Source of the DNA: CAVRAZ01 sp963719135 | GTDB lineage: Bacteria > Pseudomonadota > Gammaproteobacteria > DSM-19610 | Direction of reading: 5' to 3' | NCBI GenBank assembly: GCA_963719135.1 | Contig: CAVRAZ010000001.1 | Coordinates: 496,001 to 560,000, forward strand | DNA length: 64,000 nucleotides | In this document: positions 28,209 through 37,454 of the stretch, piece after piece | Numbering within the stretch: the first letter of the stretch is position 1 | Layout: the number at the start of each line of letters is the position of its first letter | The notes under the pieces: generated by a model | Databases searched by the model: none | What the model saw: only the letters and a program-made list of their open reading frames with translations | Told to the model about the DNA's origin: nothing | Position numbers and translations under genes: made by a program

Positions 28209-29030
28209 TTAGCGGTGCAGGCCGTGCAGGCGGATGCCATCCGGGTGCAGGACCGGGCGGAAGGTCGCGCCCTGGCCGAGCTGCTCGCGGTACGCGGCCA
28301 GTTCGGCGCGCAGCCAGGCGAGCCAGGCGTCGATGCCGCCGGCGCGTTTGACCGAGACTTCGTGCACGGGCGCCGGGTTGGCCAGTTGCCGGATGAAGTC
28401 GCGGGCGCGCCGCGGGCTGAAATCGTCCAGCACCGGCAGCAGGTCGGCCTTGGACAGCAGAATCAGGTCGGCGCCGCGGAACATCACCGGATACTTGGCC
28501 GGCTTGTCGTCGCCCTCGGGCACCGACAGCAGTGCCACGTTGCGGTGCTGGCCGAGGTCGAAACTCGCCGGACAGACCAGGTTGCCGACGTTTTCGATGA
28601 ACAGCAGGTCGATGTCGTTCAACGGTAAATCGTGCAGCGCGTTGTGCACCATGTGCGCGTCGAGGTGGCAGGCGCTGCCGGTCGTGATCTGGATGGCGCG
28701 CGCGCCCTTGGCGCGCACCCGTTCGGCGTCGTTCTCGGTTTCCAGGTCACCCTCGATCACGGCAATGCGGTACTGGCCGGCGAGCGCGCCCAGCGTCGCT
28801 TCCAGCAGCGCGGTCTTGCCCGATCCGGGCGAGGACATGAGGTTAAGGGCCAGCACCCGGTGACGATCGAAGTGCTCGCGGTTGTGCGCGGCCATGTGAT
28901 CGTTTTCGGCGAGCAGGTTGCGCAGCACGGTGACCGCTTCGCCGCCCGCCCCGGTCTTCTCCAGCTTGCCGCCGGGTTCGAGAAGATGACGGTTGCCGTG
29001 GGTTACATTGCACCCGCAGGTATCGCACAT
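28209..29030 (-). CDS. hypB: Hydrogenase nickel incorporation GTPase HypB
   Basis: 273 residues from the ATG at 29030. The N-terminus MCDTCGC is the high-affinity nickel site. The GTPase domain has a P-loop (SSPGSGKTALLE near residue 66) and the G-domain motif LLSKADLLP. There is no His-rich nickel-storage stretch. With HypA it delivers nickel to the hydrogenase large subunits. It overlaps hypA by 28 bp. Confidence 0.95.
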   Translation of the reverse strand: MCDTCGCNVTHGNRHLLEPGGKLEKTGAGGEAVTVLRNLLAENDHMAAHNREHFDRHRVLALNLMSSPGSGKTALLEATLGALAGQYRIAVIEGDLETENDAERVRAKGARAIQITTGSACHLDAHMVHNALHDLPLNDIDLLFIENVGNLVCPASFDLGQHRNVALLSVPEGDDKPAKYPVMFRGADLILLSKADLLPVLDDFSPRRARDFIRQLANPAPVHEVSVKRAGGIDAWLAWLRAELAAYREQLGQGATFRPVLHPDGIRLHGLHR

Positions 29031-29392
29031 GAATCGCTTCCTCGTTCCGCAATTTCGAATTCGGCGTGGATCAGCACCAGTTCGCCGCCGCTGACAAGAC
29101 GCGCGCGCCAGTTCCCGCACAGACCGCACACCCTATGGACGGACACCGTTTCGGTTTCCGCGCCGCAGCTGGGGCATTGAACGCGCCCCGGCGCGTCCTC
29201 GATCACCAAACGGGAATCCTCAGCCAGGGTTCCGGCGCAGGCGATCGGATAGGCCTGTCGCAAGCCTTGGGGTTCGACACCGGACAAAACGCCGATGCGC
29301 ACCGTCACGCTGCACACGCGCCGCGCGGCGTATTCCCGGGCCAGGTCGTCCAGGTGGCGGACCAGTGCCTGGCAGACCGACAGCTCGTGCAC
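29003..29392 (-). CDS. hypA: Hydrogenase nickel incorporation protein HypA
   Basis: 129 residues starting at GTG (read MHELSVCQALV). The nickel-binding N-terminus M-H-E is intact and the zinc site is formed by CPSC and CGLC near residues 73-93. The start lies just after the hypC stop and the end overlaps hypB by 28 bp. The C-terminal tail (ERGSDSCAIPAGAM) is encoded in this overlap and is longer than in most HypA proteins. Confidence 0.94.
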   Translation of the reverse strand: MHELSVCQALVRHLDDLAREYAARRVCSVTVRIGVLSGVEPQGLRQAYPIACAGTLAEDSRLVIEDAPGRVQCPSCGAETETVSVHRVCGLCGNWRARLVSGGELVLIHAEFEIAERGSDSCAIPAGAM

Positions 29393-29393
29393 G

Positions 29394-29624
29394 TCACGGC
29401 CCTCCGGCCGCCAGCATCTGGTCGAAGAGTTCCCAGGCGGTGCGCGCGTCCTGCGGCGTGACTTTCTGGATTGCGTAGCCGACGTGCACGACCACGTAAT
29501 CGCCCGGCGTAAGGTCCTCGCCCTGCATCATGAACAGATTGACGTCGCGTGCGATGCCTTTGGCCTGGCAGCGCGCGACGAATCCCTCGATAGCTTCGAT
29601 TTGCATTGGAATGCCCAGACACAT
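29394..29624 (-). CDS. hypC: Hydrogenase maturation chaperone HypC
   Basis: 76 residues from the ATG at 29624. The protein begins MCLGIPMQI, with the essential N-terminal Cys2 that carries the Fe(CN)2CO unit with HypD. It is the first gene of hypCABDE. The 528-bp gap upstream (29625-30152) is shared with the divergent hydrogenase block and holds REP hairpins and an FNR-like site. Confidence 0.95.
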   Translation of the reverse strand: MCLGIPMQIEAIEGFVARCQAKGIARDVNLFMMQGEDLTPGDYVVVHVGYAIQKVTPQDARTAWELFDQMLAAGGP

Positions 29625-29774
29625 GACTCGCTCCTGCCTCCGTTGACGGCGCGCGACCCGCGCGGCGCGCCCTGCTTTGTTCTTATAGCATGTTTCGGCG
29701 TCGTTGCGGCGAACTCCCGAAGCAGTGCCCGGGCGCCCACCCTCACCCGGCACGCGCCGGATGATCCGAATTCC

Positions 29775-29802
29775 CGTCGTTCCGGCCTTTGCCGGAACGA
29801 CG
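29775..29802. repeat. REP hairpin upstream of hypC
   Basis: Perfect 12-bp stem (CGTCGTTCCGGC/GCCGGAACGACG) with a 4-nt loop, about 150 bp upstream of hypC. A second weaker inverted repeat (GGGTTGGGC/GCCCAACCC at 30078-30086 and 30098-30106) lies nearer the protease gene. Confidence 0.7.
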
Positions 29803-29932
29803 ATCCTCGCTGTCGGGCTCTACCGGGATGACACACGCCAAGCTTCCGGCGGCTTGCCCACGACGGTTCAATGATTAAGATCGAAACTGCCCAAACTATA
29901 AAACATTGATATCTAAGATAGCTTGACTAAGA

Positions 29933-29946
29933 TCAATATCGTGGGG
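29933..29946. promoter_or_regulatory. FNR-like binding site between hyp and hyn blocks
   Basis: TTGAC-TAAG-ATCAA matches the FNR/Anr consensus TTGAT-N4-ATCAA at 9 of 10 positions. A half site TTGAT lies 27 bp to the left (29906-29910). It is in the AT-rich core of the gap between hypC (minus) and the maturation protease (plus), so it could serve either or both operons in oxygen-limited conditions. The regulator itself is not identified. Confidence 0.65.
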
Positions 29947-30152
29947 TGCTTTTTTAACCCGACAGTTGCGTGCCGGAACCCGCCGGGATTCGGCCGAGGA
30001 TTGTTGTTGCCGGTTTGTACGGCGAGGAGCGGTGCTGCGGGTGGAGTTCAACACGGGTGCGGTGGGGCTGCGTGCGTGGGTTGGGCCGAGGCACGAAGCC
30101 CAACCCGCGTCGATGCAACGAATTGGGTTGATTCAGCAGCGGAAATCGATTG

Positions 30153-30665
30153 ATGCCACGAATACTGGTGCTCGGAATCGGTAACACCATTCTCTCCGAT
30201 GAAGGCGTCGGCGTGCAGGTTGTGCGCCGCCTGGAAGAGTGCATGTCCGGCGCCGGTGTGCGGTTTCTCGACGGCGGCACCCTCAGCTTCACCCTGGCGG
30301 CCGAGATCGAATCCGCCGACGGCCTGATCGTCGTCGATGCCGCGCAACTGGCGGCGCCGCCCGGCAGCGTGCGCGTCTTGGCCGGCGCCGACATGGACCG
30401 CTTCGTCGGCATCAGCAAGCGCAGTGTGCACGAAGTGGGCCTGATCGATCTGCTGGACATCGCCCGCCTGACCGAGTCGCTGCCGCCGCAACGGGCGCTG
30501 GTGGCGATACAGCCCGGCAAACTGGACTGGGGTTGCGAACTCTCGCCGGCGGTCGCCGACGCCGTTCCCCTGGCCATGCACAAAGTGCAGTTGCTGCTCG
30601 GCGCCTGGCAGCCGACGATCATCGGGGTAGATAACCGGGGTCAGAACAGAATGGCACTTACTTAA
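30153..30665 (+). CDS. Hydrogenase maturation protease (HyaD/HupD family)
   Basis: 170 residues from the ATG at 30153. The M52 family start MPRILVLGIGNTILSDEGVG contains the nickel-sensing acidic residue, and further conserved acids and His follow (DGGT near residue 40). It would clip the C-terminal peptide of HynL downstream. The last codons, from DNRGQ onward, are encoded by inserted repeat elements: the gene runs into a MITE at 30630 and its stop codon lies inside a second one. The conserved core is intact. Confidence 0.9.
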   Translation: MPRILVLGIGNTILSDEGVGVQVVRRLEECMSGAGVRFLDGGTLSFTLAAEIESADGLIVVDAAQLAAPPGSVRVLAGADMDRFVGISKRSVHEVGLIDLLDIARLTESLPPQRALVAIQPGKLDWGCELSPAVADAVPLAMHKVQLLLGAWQPTIIGVDNRGQNRMALT

Positions 30666-30904
30666 GCCCAGAACTGCCGTCATCCCGGCGAAGGCCGGGA
30701 TCCAGAGTCCACAATAGTGGCAGTTTTCCTGGATTCCGGCCTTCGCCGGAATGACGAAACCCCTGAATTCAGAGTTAAGTAAGTGCCATTCTGGTCAGAA
30801 CACAGTTTTCTCTAATATTGCGTGAATCAGTTTTCGGGCAATGAGGCTGTCAACGCGCTTTTTCAGCGAATTTTAGAGAAAACTGTGTTCTGACCCCGGT
30901 TATC
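30630..30904. repeat. Outer MITE-like element with 32-bp inverted ends
   Basis: Once the inner insertion is removed, the left end (30630-30647 joined to 30802-30815) and the right end (reverse complement of 30873-30904) are identical over 32 bp. The uninterrupted element would be about 121 bp. It starts inside the protease reading frame and ends 14 bp before the HupH-like gene. The outer sequence contains GGGGTCAGA, also seen at the end of the transposase remnant at 55921. Confidence 0.8.
30648..30792. repeat. Inner MITE-like element carrying a REP pair, with 9-bp target duplication
   Basis: A 145-bp element with perfect 18-bp inverted ends (AGAATGGCACTTACTTAA and its complement). It is flanked on both sides by the direct repeat GGTCAGAAC (30639-30647 and 30793-30801), as expected for a target-site duplication. 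Between the ends lies a REP inverted pair (about 30679-30757). Confidence 0.85.
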
Positions 30905-30918
30905 CTGAGGAGGAACCC

Positions 30919-31326
30919 GTGCGACCCGAGGAGCTGCTGAACCGCATTCCGGTGGACGACGCCGATCGCGCGACCGGCAACGTGCGGCCGTTGCTGCACG
31001 AACTGCTGCACGCGCTGAAGGCGCTGATCGAAACCGGCGCCGAGCACGCCATCGACCTGCGCAGTCTTCCGTTGACCGCCGCCGAGGAAACCCGCCTCGA
31101 CCGCCTGCTGGGCACCGGCGAGGTGCGCGCGGACATCGAAACGCTCGGCAACAGCCAGGTGCGCGAGACGTCGGTCCCTGGCATCTGGATGATCACCCAC
31201 TACAATGAGAACGGGGACATCGTCGGCAAGTGCCTGGAGGTGACGCGCTGCCCGTGGCTTCTGCAGACGCAGGCAGAAGACCTGCCGGCCGGCGCGCAGC
31301 GGCTGCAACGCCTGCTCGACGAGTGA
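30919..31326 (+). CDS. HupH/HyaF-type hydrogenase expression protein (C-terminal domain)
   Basis: 135 residues starting at GTG behind GGAGGA. It matches the C-terminal domain of HupH/HyaF proteins (ETSVPGIWMITHYN near residue 80, CLEVTRCPWLL near residue 98), which act in small-subunit assembly. Full HupH proteins are about twice as long. It precedes hynS by 127 bp. A role in maturing the group 1e enzyme is inferred from position. Confidence 0.7.
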   Translation: MRPEELLNRIPVDDADRATGNVRPLLHELLHALKALIETGAEHAIDLRSLPLTAAEETRLDRLLGTGEVRADIETLGNSQVRETSVPGIWMITHYNENGDIVGKCLEVTRCPWLLQTQAEDLPAGAQRLQRLLDE

Positions 31327-31453
31327 GCTGCGCGGGCGAAGGCTGGAGGATGGCGTGCAGCACCGGCCCGGGCCGCGCCTGCACGGGTGCTGCCCGGTTA
31401 CGCACGTCTTGAAAGTACGACAAACCGGCCGGATCCGGCGGAGGGTCTAGGCG

Positions 31454-32551
31454 ATGCAGGATAATGACAAGTCACTCGGCGACCTGCTGCGCGAGAGAGG
31501 CGTATCGCGCCGCGGCTTCCTGAAATACTGCGCCACCATCGCCTCGGTCATGGCCCTGCCCCCGACCATGGCGTCGGCGATCGCGGCTGCGCTGGAGCAG
31601 GCGCGCCGGCCCTCGGTGATCTGGCTCTCGTTCCAGGAATGCACCGGCTGCACCGAGTCTCTGACCCGCAGCCATGCGGCCACCCTCGAAGACCTGATCT
31701 TCAACGTCATCTCGCTGGACTATCACCACACGCTGCAGGCTGCGTCGGGCGATCACGCCGAGGCGGCGCGCAAGGCCGCGATGGACGAAAACCGGGGCAA
31801 GTACCTGCTGATCGTCGACGGCTCGATCCCCACAGGCAACCCCGGTTACTCGACCATCGCCGGCGTCAGCAACTTCGACATGCTGATGGAAACGGCCGCC
31901 GGCGCGGCGGCGATCGTCGCGGTCGGCAGTTGCGCGTCGTTCGGCGGCATACCGCGCGCCGATCCGAATCCGACCGGCGCACGCTCCGTGGCGGAACTGG
32001 TCACAGACAAACCGATCATCAACGTCCCGGGCTGCCCGCCCATTCCGGTGGTGATCACCGGCGTGCTGGCGCACTTCCTCACCTTCGGCCTGCCGCAGCT
32101 CGACGCACTCGGCCGGCCGGCGGCCTTCTACGGCAAGAGCATCCACGACCGCTGCTACCGCCGGCCGTTCTACGACAAGGGCCTGTTCGCGGAAACCTTC
32201 GACGACGAAGGCGCGCGCAAGGGCTGGTGCCTGTACAAGCTCGGCTGCAAGGGCCCGACGACCTTCAACGCCTGCGCCACCACCAAGTGGAACGACGGCA
32301 CCAGTTTCCCGATCGGCTCGGGGCATCCCTGCCTCGGCTGTTCGGAACCGGATTTCTGGGACGCCGGCGGATTCTACAAGTCCATCTCGACGCCGACGGG
32401 CGACCTGCAAAAGCCCCTGATCTACGGGGCGGCGGCGGGCCTCGCGGCGGGGGTGGCGATCGGGACGCTGAATCGGGCGCGTCGCGCCGGCGCCGAACGC
32501 GGCCACCACAAAGTCACGCTGGACGACCTCAGCAAAGGGGACGGCCAATGA
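31454..32551 (+). CDS. hynS: Group 1e (Isp-type) [NiFe] hydrogenase small subunit
   Basis: 365 residues with a Tat signal (SRRGFLKYC near residue 18). Proximal cluster motif ECTGCTES is near residue 61; medial and distal cluster ligands lie in DRCYRRPFYDKG, CLYKLGCKGP and HPCLGCSEPDFW. A C-terminal hydrophobic helix anchors it in the membrane. It exports folded with HynL. isp1 overlaps its stop by 4 bp (ATGA). Confidence 0.93.
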   Translation: MQDNDKSLGDLLRERGVSRRGFLKYCATIASVMALPPTMASAIAAALEQARRPSVIWLSFQECTGCTESLTRSHAATLEDLIFNVISLDYHHTLQAASGDHAEAARKAAMDENRGKYLLIVDGSIPTGNPGYSTIAGVSNFDMLMETAAGAAAIVAVGSCASFGGIPRADPNPTGARSVAELVTDKPIINVPGCPPIPVVITGVLAHFLTFGLPQLDALGRPAAFYGKSIHDRCYRRPFYDKGLFAETFDDEGARKGWCLYKLGCKGPTTFNACATTKWNDGTSFPIGSGHPCLGCSEPDFWDAGGFYKSISTPTGDLQKPLIYGAAAGLAAGVAIGTLNRARRAGAERGHHKVTLDDLSKGDGQ

Positions 32552-33207
32552 ACGGAACCGAGTTGCTGTTGTGGGTCCGCGGCCCCGCCTTCCACTACGC
32601 GCTGGCCATCTTCCTGGTCGGCGTTCTGGTCCGCCTGCTGGAAATCCTGCTGCTGGGGCGCAAGCCCAACTACGCCGAAGCGCGCGGCTCGGCCATGGCC
32701 GGCGGCCTGCGCACCCTCGTCACCCGTGCGGTGCCCGACGCGGGCACGCTGGCGCGGTCTATGTTCACGGTGACCGCCGGGTATGTGTTTCACGTCGGCC
32801 TGTTCATCGTCGTGTTCTTCTTCTCGCCGCACATTCTGGTGTGGCACCAACTGCTCGGCGTGCGTTGGCCCGGCCTGCCCTCGCCCGTGATCGACGCCTT
32901 TACGGTGGTGACCTTGGTCGCCCTGCTCGCGGTGCTGTTCCACCGCATCGCCAGCCCGGTCCTGCGCCTGCTGTCGCGCAGCCAGGACTACCTGGTGTGG
33001 GCGCTCACGTTTCTGCCGGTGTTGACCGGCTATCTGGCCGTGCACCGGCTGACGTTCGCGCCGAACACGCTGCTGGCGGTGCACCTAATGAGCGTCGAGC
33101 TGATGCTGGTGCTGTTTCCCTTCACCGGGCTGATGCACGCGTTTACGCTGGTGCTGGCACGCTGGTACAACGGCGCCATTTCGGGTTATCGGGGGGTTCG
33201 CTCATGA
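32548..33207 (+). CDS. isp1: Isp1, cytochrome b-like membrane subunit
   Basis: 219 residues with about five to six transmembrane helices and membrane His residues that may bind haem b (YVFHVGLF, VLFHRIAS, MHAFTLV). In Thiocapsa Isp1/Isp2 carry electrons to and from the Hyn hydrogenase. Fold and size resemble NarI and DsrM. It overlaps both neighbours by 4 bp. Confidence 0.9.
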   Translation: MNGTELLLWVRGPAFHYALAIFLVGVLVRLLEILLLGRKPNYAEARGSAMAGGLRTLVTRAVPDAGTLARSMFTVTAGYVFHVGLFIVVFFFSPHILVWHQLLGVRWPGLPSPVIDAFTVVTLVALLAVLFHRIASPVLRLLSRSQDYLVWALTFLPVLTGYLAVHRLTFAPNTLLAVHLMSVELMLVLFPFTGLMHAFTLVLARWYNGAISGYRGVRS

Positions 33208-34460
33208 GCGCTTCGCTGGAACGCGGCCTGAAGGCGCTGGCCGAACAGATCGACGCGCCGACGGCGGCATTCTTCAGCGCCTGCGTGCGCTGCGGCATGT
33301 GCGCCGACGCCTGTCTGTTCTACACCGAGACCGGCGACCCGAAATACACGCCGATCCACAAGCTGGAACCGCTGCGCAAGGTGTGGTGGCAGAAGTACAC
33401 CTTCCTCGGCAGGCTCGCCAGCCTGCTGCACCTGAGCAAGCCGGTCACCGACGCCGAACTCACCGAATGGGAGCCGCTGGTCTACGACAGTTGCACGCTG
33501 TGCGGCCGCTGCTCGATGGTCTGCCCGGTGGGCAACGACCTCGCCTACATGATCCGCAAGCTGCGCGAAGGCATGGCGGTGTCCGGTCACGCACCGGCCG
33601 GCCTGGTGGGCGCGACCACGCGCGCCATCACCATCGGCAGCCCGATGGGCGTGAAACTGCCGGCGCTGCGGGCGCAGATCGGGCACACCGAACAGGAAGT
33701 CGGACTGTCGATCCCGGTGGACGTCGAAGGCGCGGACTACATGCTGCTGCTGTCGTCGATGGAGATCATGAACTTCCCCGAATTCATCGGCAGCGTGGCG
33801 AAGATATTCCACAAGGCCGGCGTGTCCTGGACCATTTCGTCGGAAGCCTTCGAAGCGACCAACAGCGGCATTCAGATCGGCGTCTCCGACCTGGCGGCGG
33901 AACTGGTCGAGCGCATCGTCAAAGCCGCCGAGAAACTCAAGGTCAAGACCGTCATCAGTCCGGAGTGCGGGCACGCCTACATGGCGATTCGCTGGGAAGG
34001 CCCCAACCTGATCAAGCGGCCGTTCGGGTTCAAGGTCATGCACATTCTGGAAGTGCTGGACAGGCTGCGCGAGGAAGGCAAGCTGAAGACGACCGGCAAG
34101 GAAAGCCTGCGCCTGACCTATCACGACCCCTGCCAGATCGCGCGCCGCGGCGGCGTCATCGAACAGCCGCGACGATTGCTCAACTTGATCGCGGACAACT
34201 TCGTCGAAATGCCGGAACACGGTTCGATGAACTGGTGTTGCGGCGCCGGCGGCGGCGTCAGCGCCAACGAGCGCGCCGACCCGCTGCGCCTGATCGCCTT
34301 CAACCGCAAGAAGACCCAGCTCGCGGACATCGGCGCCGAAGGGCTGGTGTCGGCCTGCTCGAACTGCCGCATCTACCTGGAAGAAGGCCTGGAGGAGAAC
34401 CACGTGGACATTCCGGTTCTGAGTCTGACCGAAACCCTGGCCGAACACCTGGCCGATTGA
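33204..34460 (+). CDS. isp2: Isp2, HdrD/DsrK-like iron-sulfur subunit
   Basis: 418 residues. Two [4Fe-4S] motifs (CVRCGMCADAC near residue 27, CTLCGRCSMVC near residue 95) are followed by the heterodisulfide-reductase-like pattern: PECGHAY, HDPCQIAR, a CC pair in NWCCGAGGG, and CSNC. The order and spacing are the same as in DsrK earlier in the window, but the protein is shorter. It partners Isp1; whether it acts on a thiol/disulfide substrate is unknown. Confidence 0.9.
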   Translation: MSASLERGLKALAEQIDAPTAAFFSACVRCGMCADACLFYTETGDPKYTPIHKLEPLRKVWWQKYTFLGRLASLLHLSKPVTDAELTEWEPLVYDSCTLCGRCSMVCPVGNDLAYMIRKLREGMAVSGHAPAGLVGATTRAITIGSPMGVKLPALRAQIGHTEQEVGLSIPVDVEGADYMLLLSSMEIMNFPEFIGSVAKIFHKAGVSWTISSEAFEATNSGIQIGVSDLAAELVERIVKAAEKLKVKTVISPECGHAYMAIRWEGPNLIKRPFGFKVMHILEVLDRLREEGKLKTTGKESLRLTYHDPCQIARRGGVIEQPRRLLNLIADNFVEMPEHGSMNWCCGAGGGVSANERADPLRLIAFNRKKTQLADIGAEGLVSACSNCRIYLEEGLEENHVDIPVLSLTETLAEHLAD

Positions 34461-34482
34461 CGGCCGGGCGGAGCTTGCTGCG

Positions 34483-34935
34483 ATGACCGAAATCACCAAT
34501 CAGACCCAGTTCAGACAGGCGCTCGACAAACTGGACGCCACCCGGCAGCGGCTGGTGGCCGCGCGCTTCGTCGAACAGGTGCTGCCGCTGTGCGACGACG
34601 CACGCGTGGCACGCGCCATCGACGTCGCCGCCGACCCCGGCGCGTCCCGCGCCGATCTGGACGAAGCGCTGTGGGCGGTCAAAGCCGCCGCGATCGACAG
34701 CCACACGCGTTGCGGCTCCGAGGGCGACTGGGCCGACTCGACCGGCTACTTCGTCGCCCGCGCCGCCATCGCGGCGCTGACGCCGAAGGACGCGATCCCC
34801 GGCGGGCCCGCGTGGCAGGCGGCGATGAGCAGCCGCATGGCCCGCACCAGCGAGTCCATCGCCAGCGGCACCGACGTCACCGAACAGACGGCGCTGACGC
34901 AGTATCGCATCCTCAGCGAATTCCTACGCTCCTGA
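34483..34935 (+). CDS. Uncharacterised protein between isp2 and hynL
   Basis: 150 residues, mostly helical, no signal peptide or membrane segment, one cysteine (HTRCGSEGDW near residue 77). It starts 22 bp after isp2 and ends 14 bp before hynL, so it is translated with the hydrogenase. I do not recognise the family; an assembly or chaperone role for HynL is possible by position only. Confidence 0.7.
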   Translation: MTEITNQTQFRQALDKLDATRQRLVAARFVEQVLPLCDDARVARAIDVAADPGASRADLDEALWAVKAAAIDSHTRCGSEGDWADSTGYFVARAAIAALTPKDAIPGGPAWQAAMSSRMARTSESIASGTDVTEQTALTQYRILSEFLRS

Positions 34936-34949
34936 CGGGACCACCGCCC

Positions 34950-36671
<1,722 letters not shown>

Positions 36672-36703
36672 TGTTGGTGTGGATGGGGAAGCGGGGTTGA
36701 ATG

Positions 36704-36790
36704 CTTAGCCGCAAAGGATGCGAACGACGCTAAGGAATGCCACTTAACCACGAAGGACACGAAGGGCACGAAGGGCACGAAGGGCACGAA
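36704..36790. repeat. Single arm of the dsr-type inverted-repeat element
   Basis: The gap 36672-37454 has no recognised gene and is filled with repeats. This first part repeats the two-block design seen at 10545 and 18788 (GCCGCAAAGGATGCGAA, then CCACGAAGGACACGAAG with added GGGCACGAA units), but no matching right arm follows. It starts 32 bp after hynL. Confidence 0.75.
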
Positions 36791-36876
36791 GCGATCGGCG
36801 AAAGCCTCACCGATTCGCTCGGCGTCATTCCCGCGAAGGCGACACCGATGTCCTCGCCGTTGTTGCCACCAAGGTC

Positions 36877-37012
36877 GACCCGACCACGGCGCCGTCATCT
36901 GGCGAAGGCTGACCCGACCACGGCGCCGTCATCTGGCGAAGGCTGACCCGACCACGGCGCCGTCATTCCTGTGAAGGCCCGCCCGTCCACCGCGCCGTCA
37001 TTCCGGCGTAGG
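36877..37012. repeat. 34-bp tandem array derived from REP half-sites
   Basis: Units start at 36877, 36911, 36945 and 36979. The first two are identical, the third and fourth diverge, and the fourth ends in a normal REP arm (GTCATTCCGGCGTAGGCCGG). Between here and 37370 I see no gene. Confidence 0.75.
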
Positions 37013-37370
37013 CCGGAATCCATTCAACAACTGGACGACAGCCATCGAGACCGCGGCCTCCAAAGCGTTCCGGTCGACATAGGCATGCCGTCTGATCGTC
37101 GCCCGTCGCTGTGCTCGGCAATATGCCGCCTCTAGAATTTGAGCGGATGCTGCGAGATTCCTATCCACAGCCAGATGCGCCAGAATGCCTTGGTTTGGCC
37201 TTCGCACATTTCACAGGGATGGCATTTCGAATGAATACGGATGAGGCAACGAATCCACTGCTTACTCATCCAGCGAAGTTCTTGTGAGGCTAATCAAACA
37301 ATGATGCAGGCTCTTTCAACCGTGCTTGCATAACACTGCGCTCAGCCGGTAGGAAAAGGCTATTCCTTCC

Positions 37371-37437
37371 GTAGGAGCGGGCTTGCCCGCGAAGGGTATG
37401 GTTGCAGCTATGCCTTCGCGGGCAAGCCCGCTCCTAC
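37371..37437. repeat. REP hairpin of the GTAGGAGCGGGCTTGCCCGC type
   Basis: A 26-bp perfect stem (37371-37396 with 37412-37437) and a 15-nt loop, 18 bp past the stop of the RCC1 gene. This class is common in Pseudomonas-like genomes and differs from the GTCATTCCGG class elsewhere in the window. It may also stop or protect the RCC1 transcript. Confidence 0.85.
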
Positions 37438-37454
37438 AGGTGTCGTAACCGTCG

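Noticed and set aside
37213..37287. Short open frame MNTDEATNPLLTHPAKFL
   Set aside because: Only 18 codons, no clear ribosome site and no known family; lies in repeat-rich sequence.
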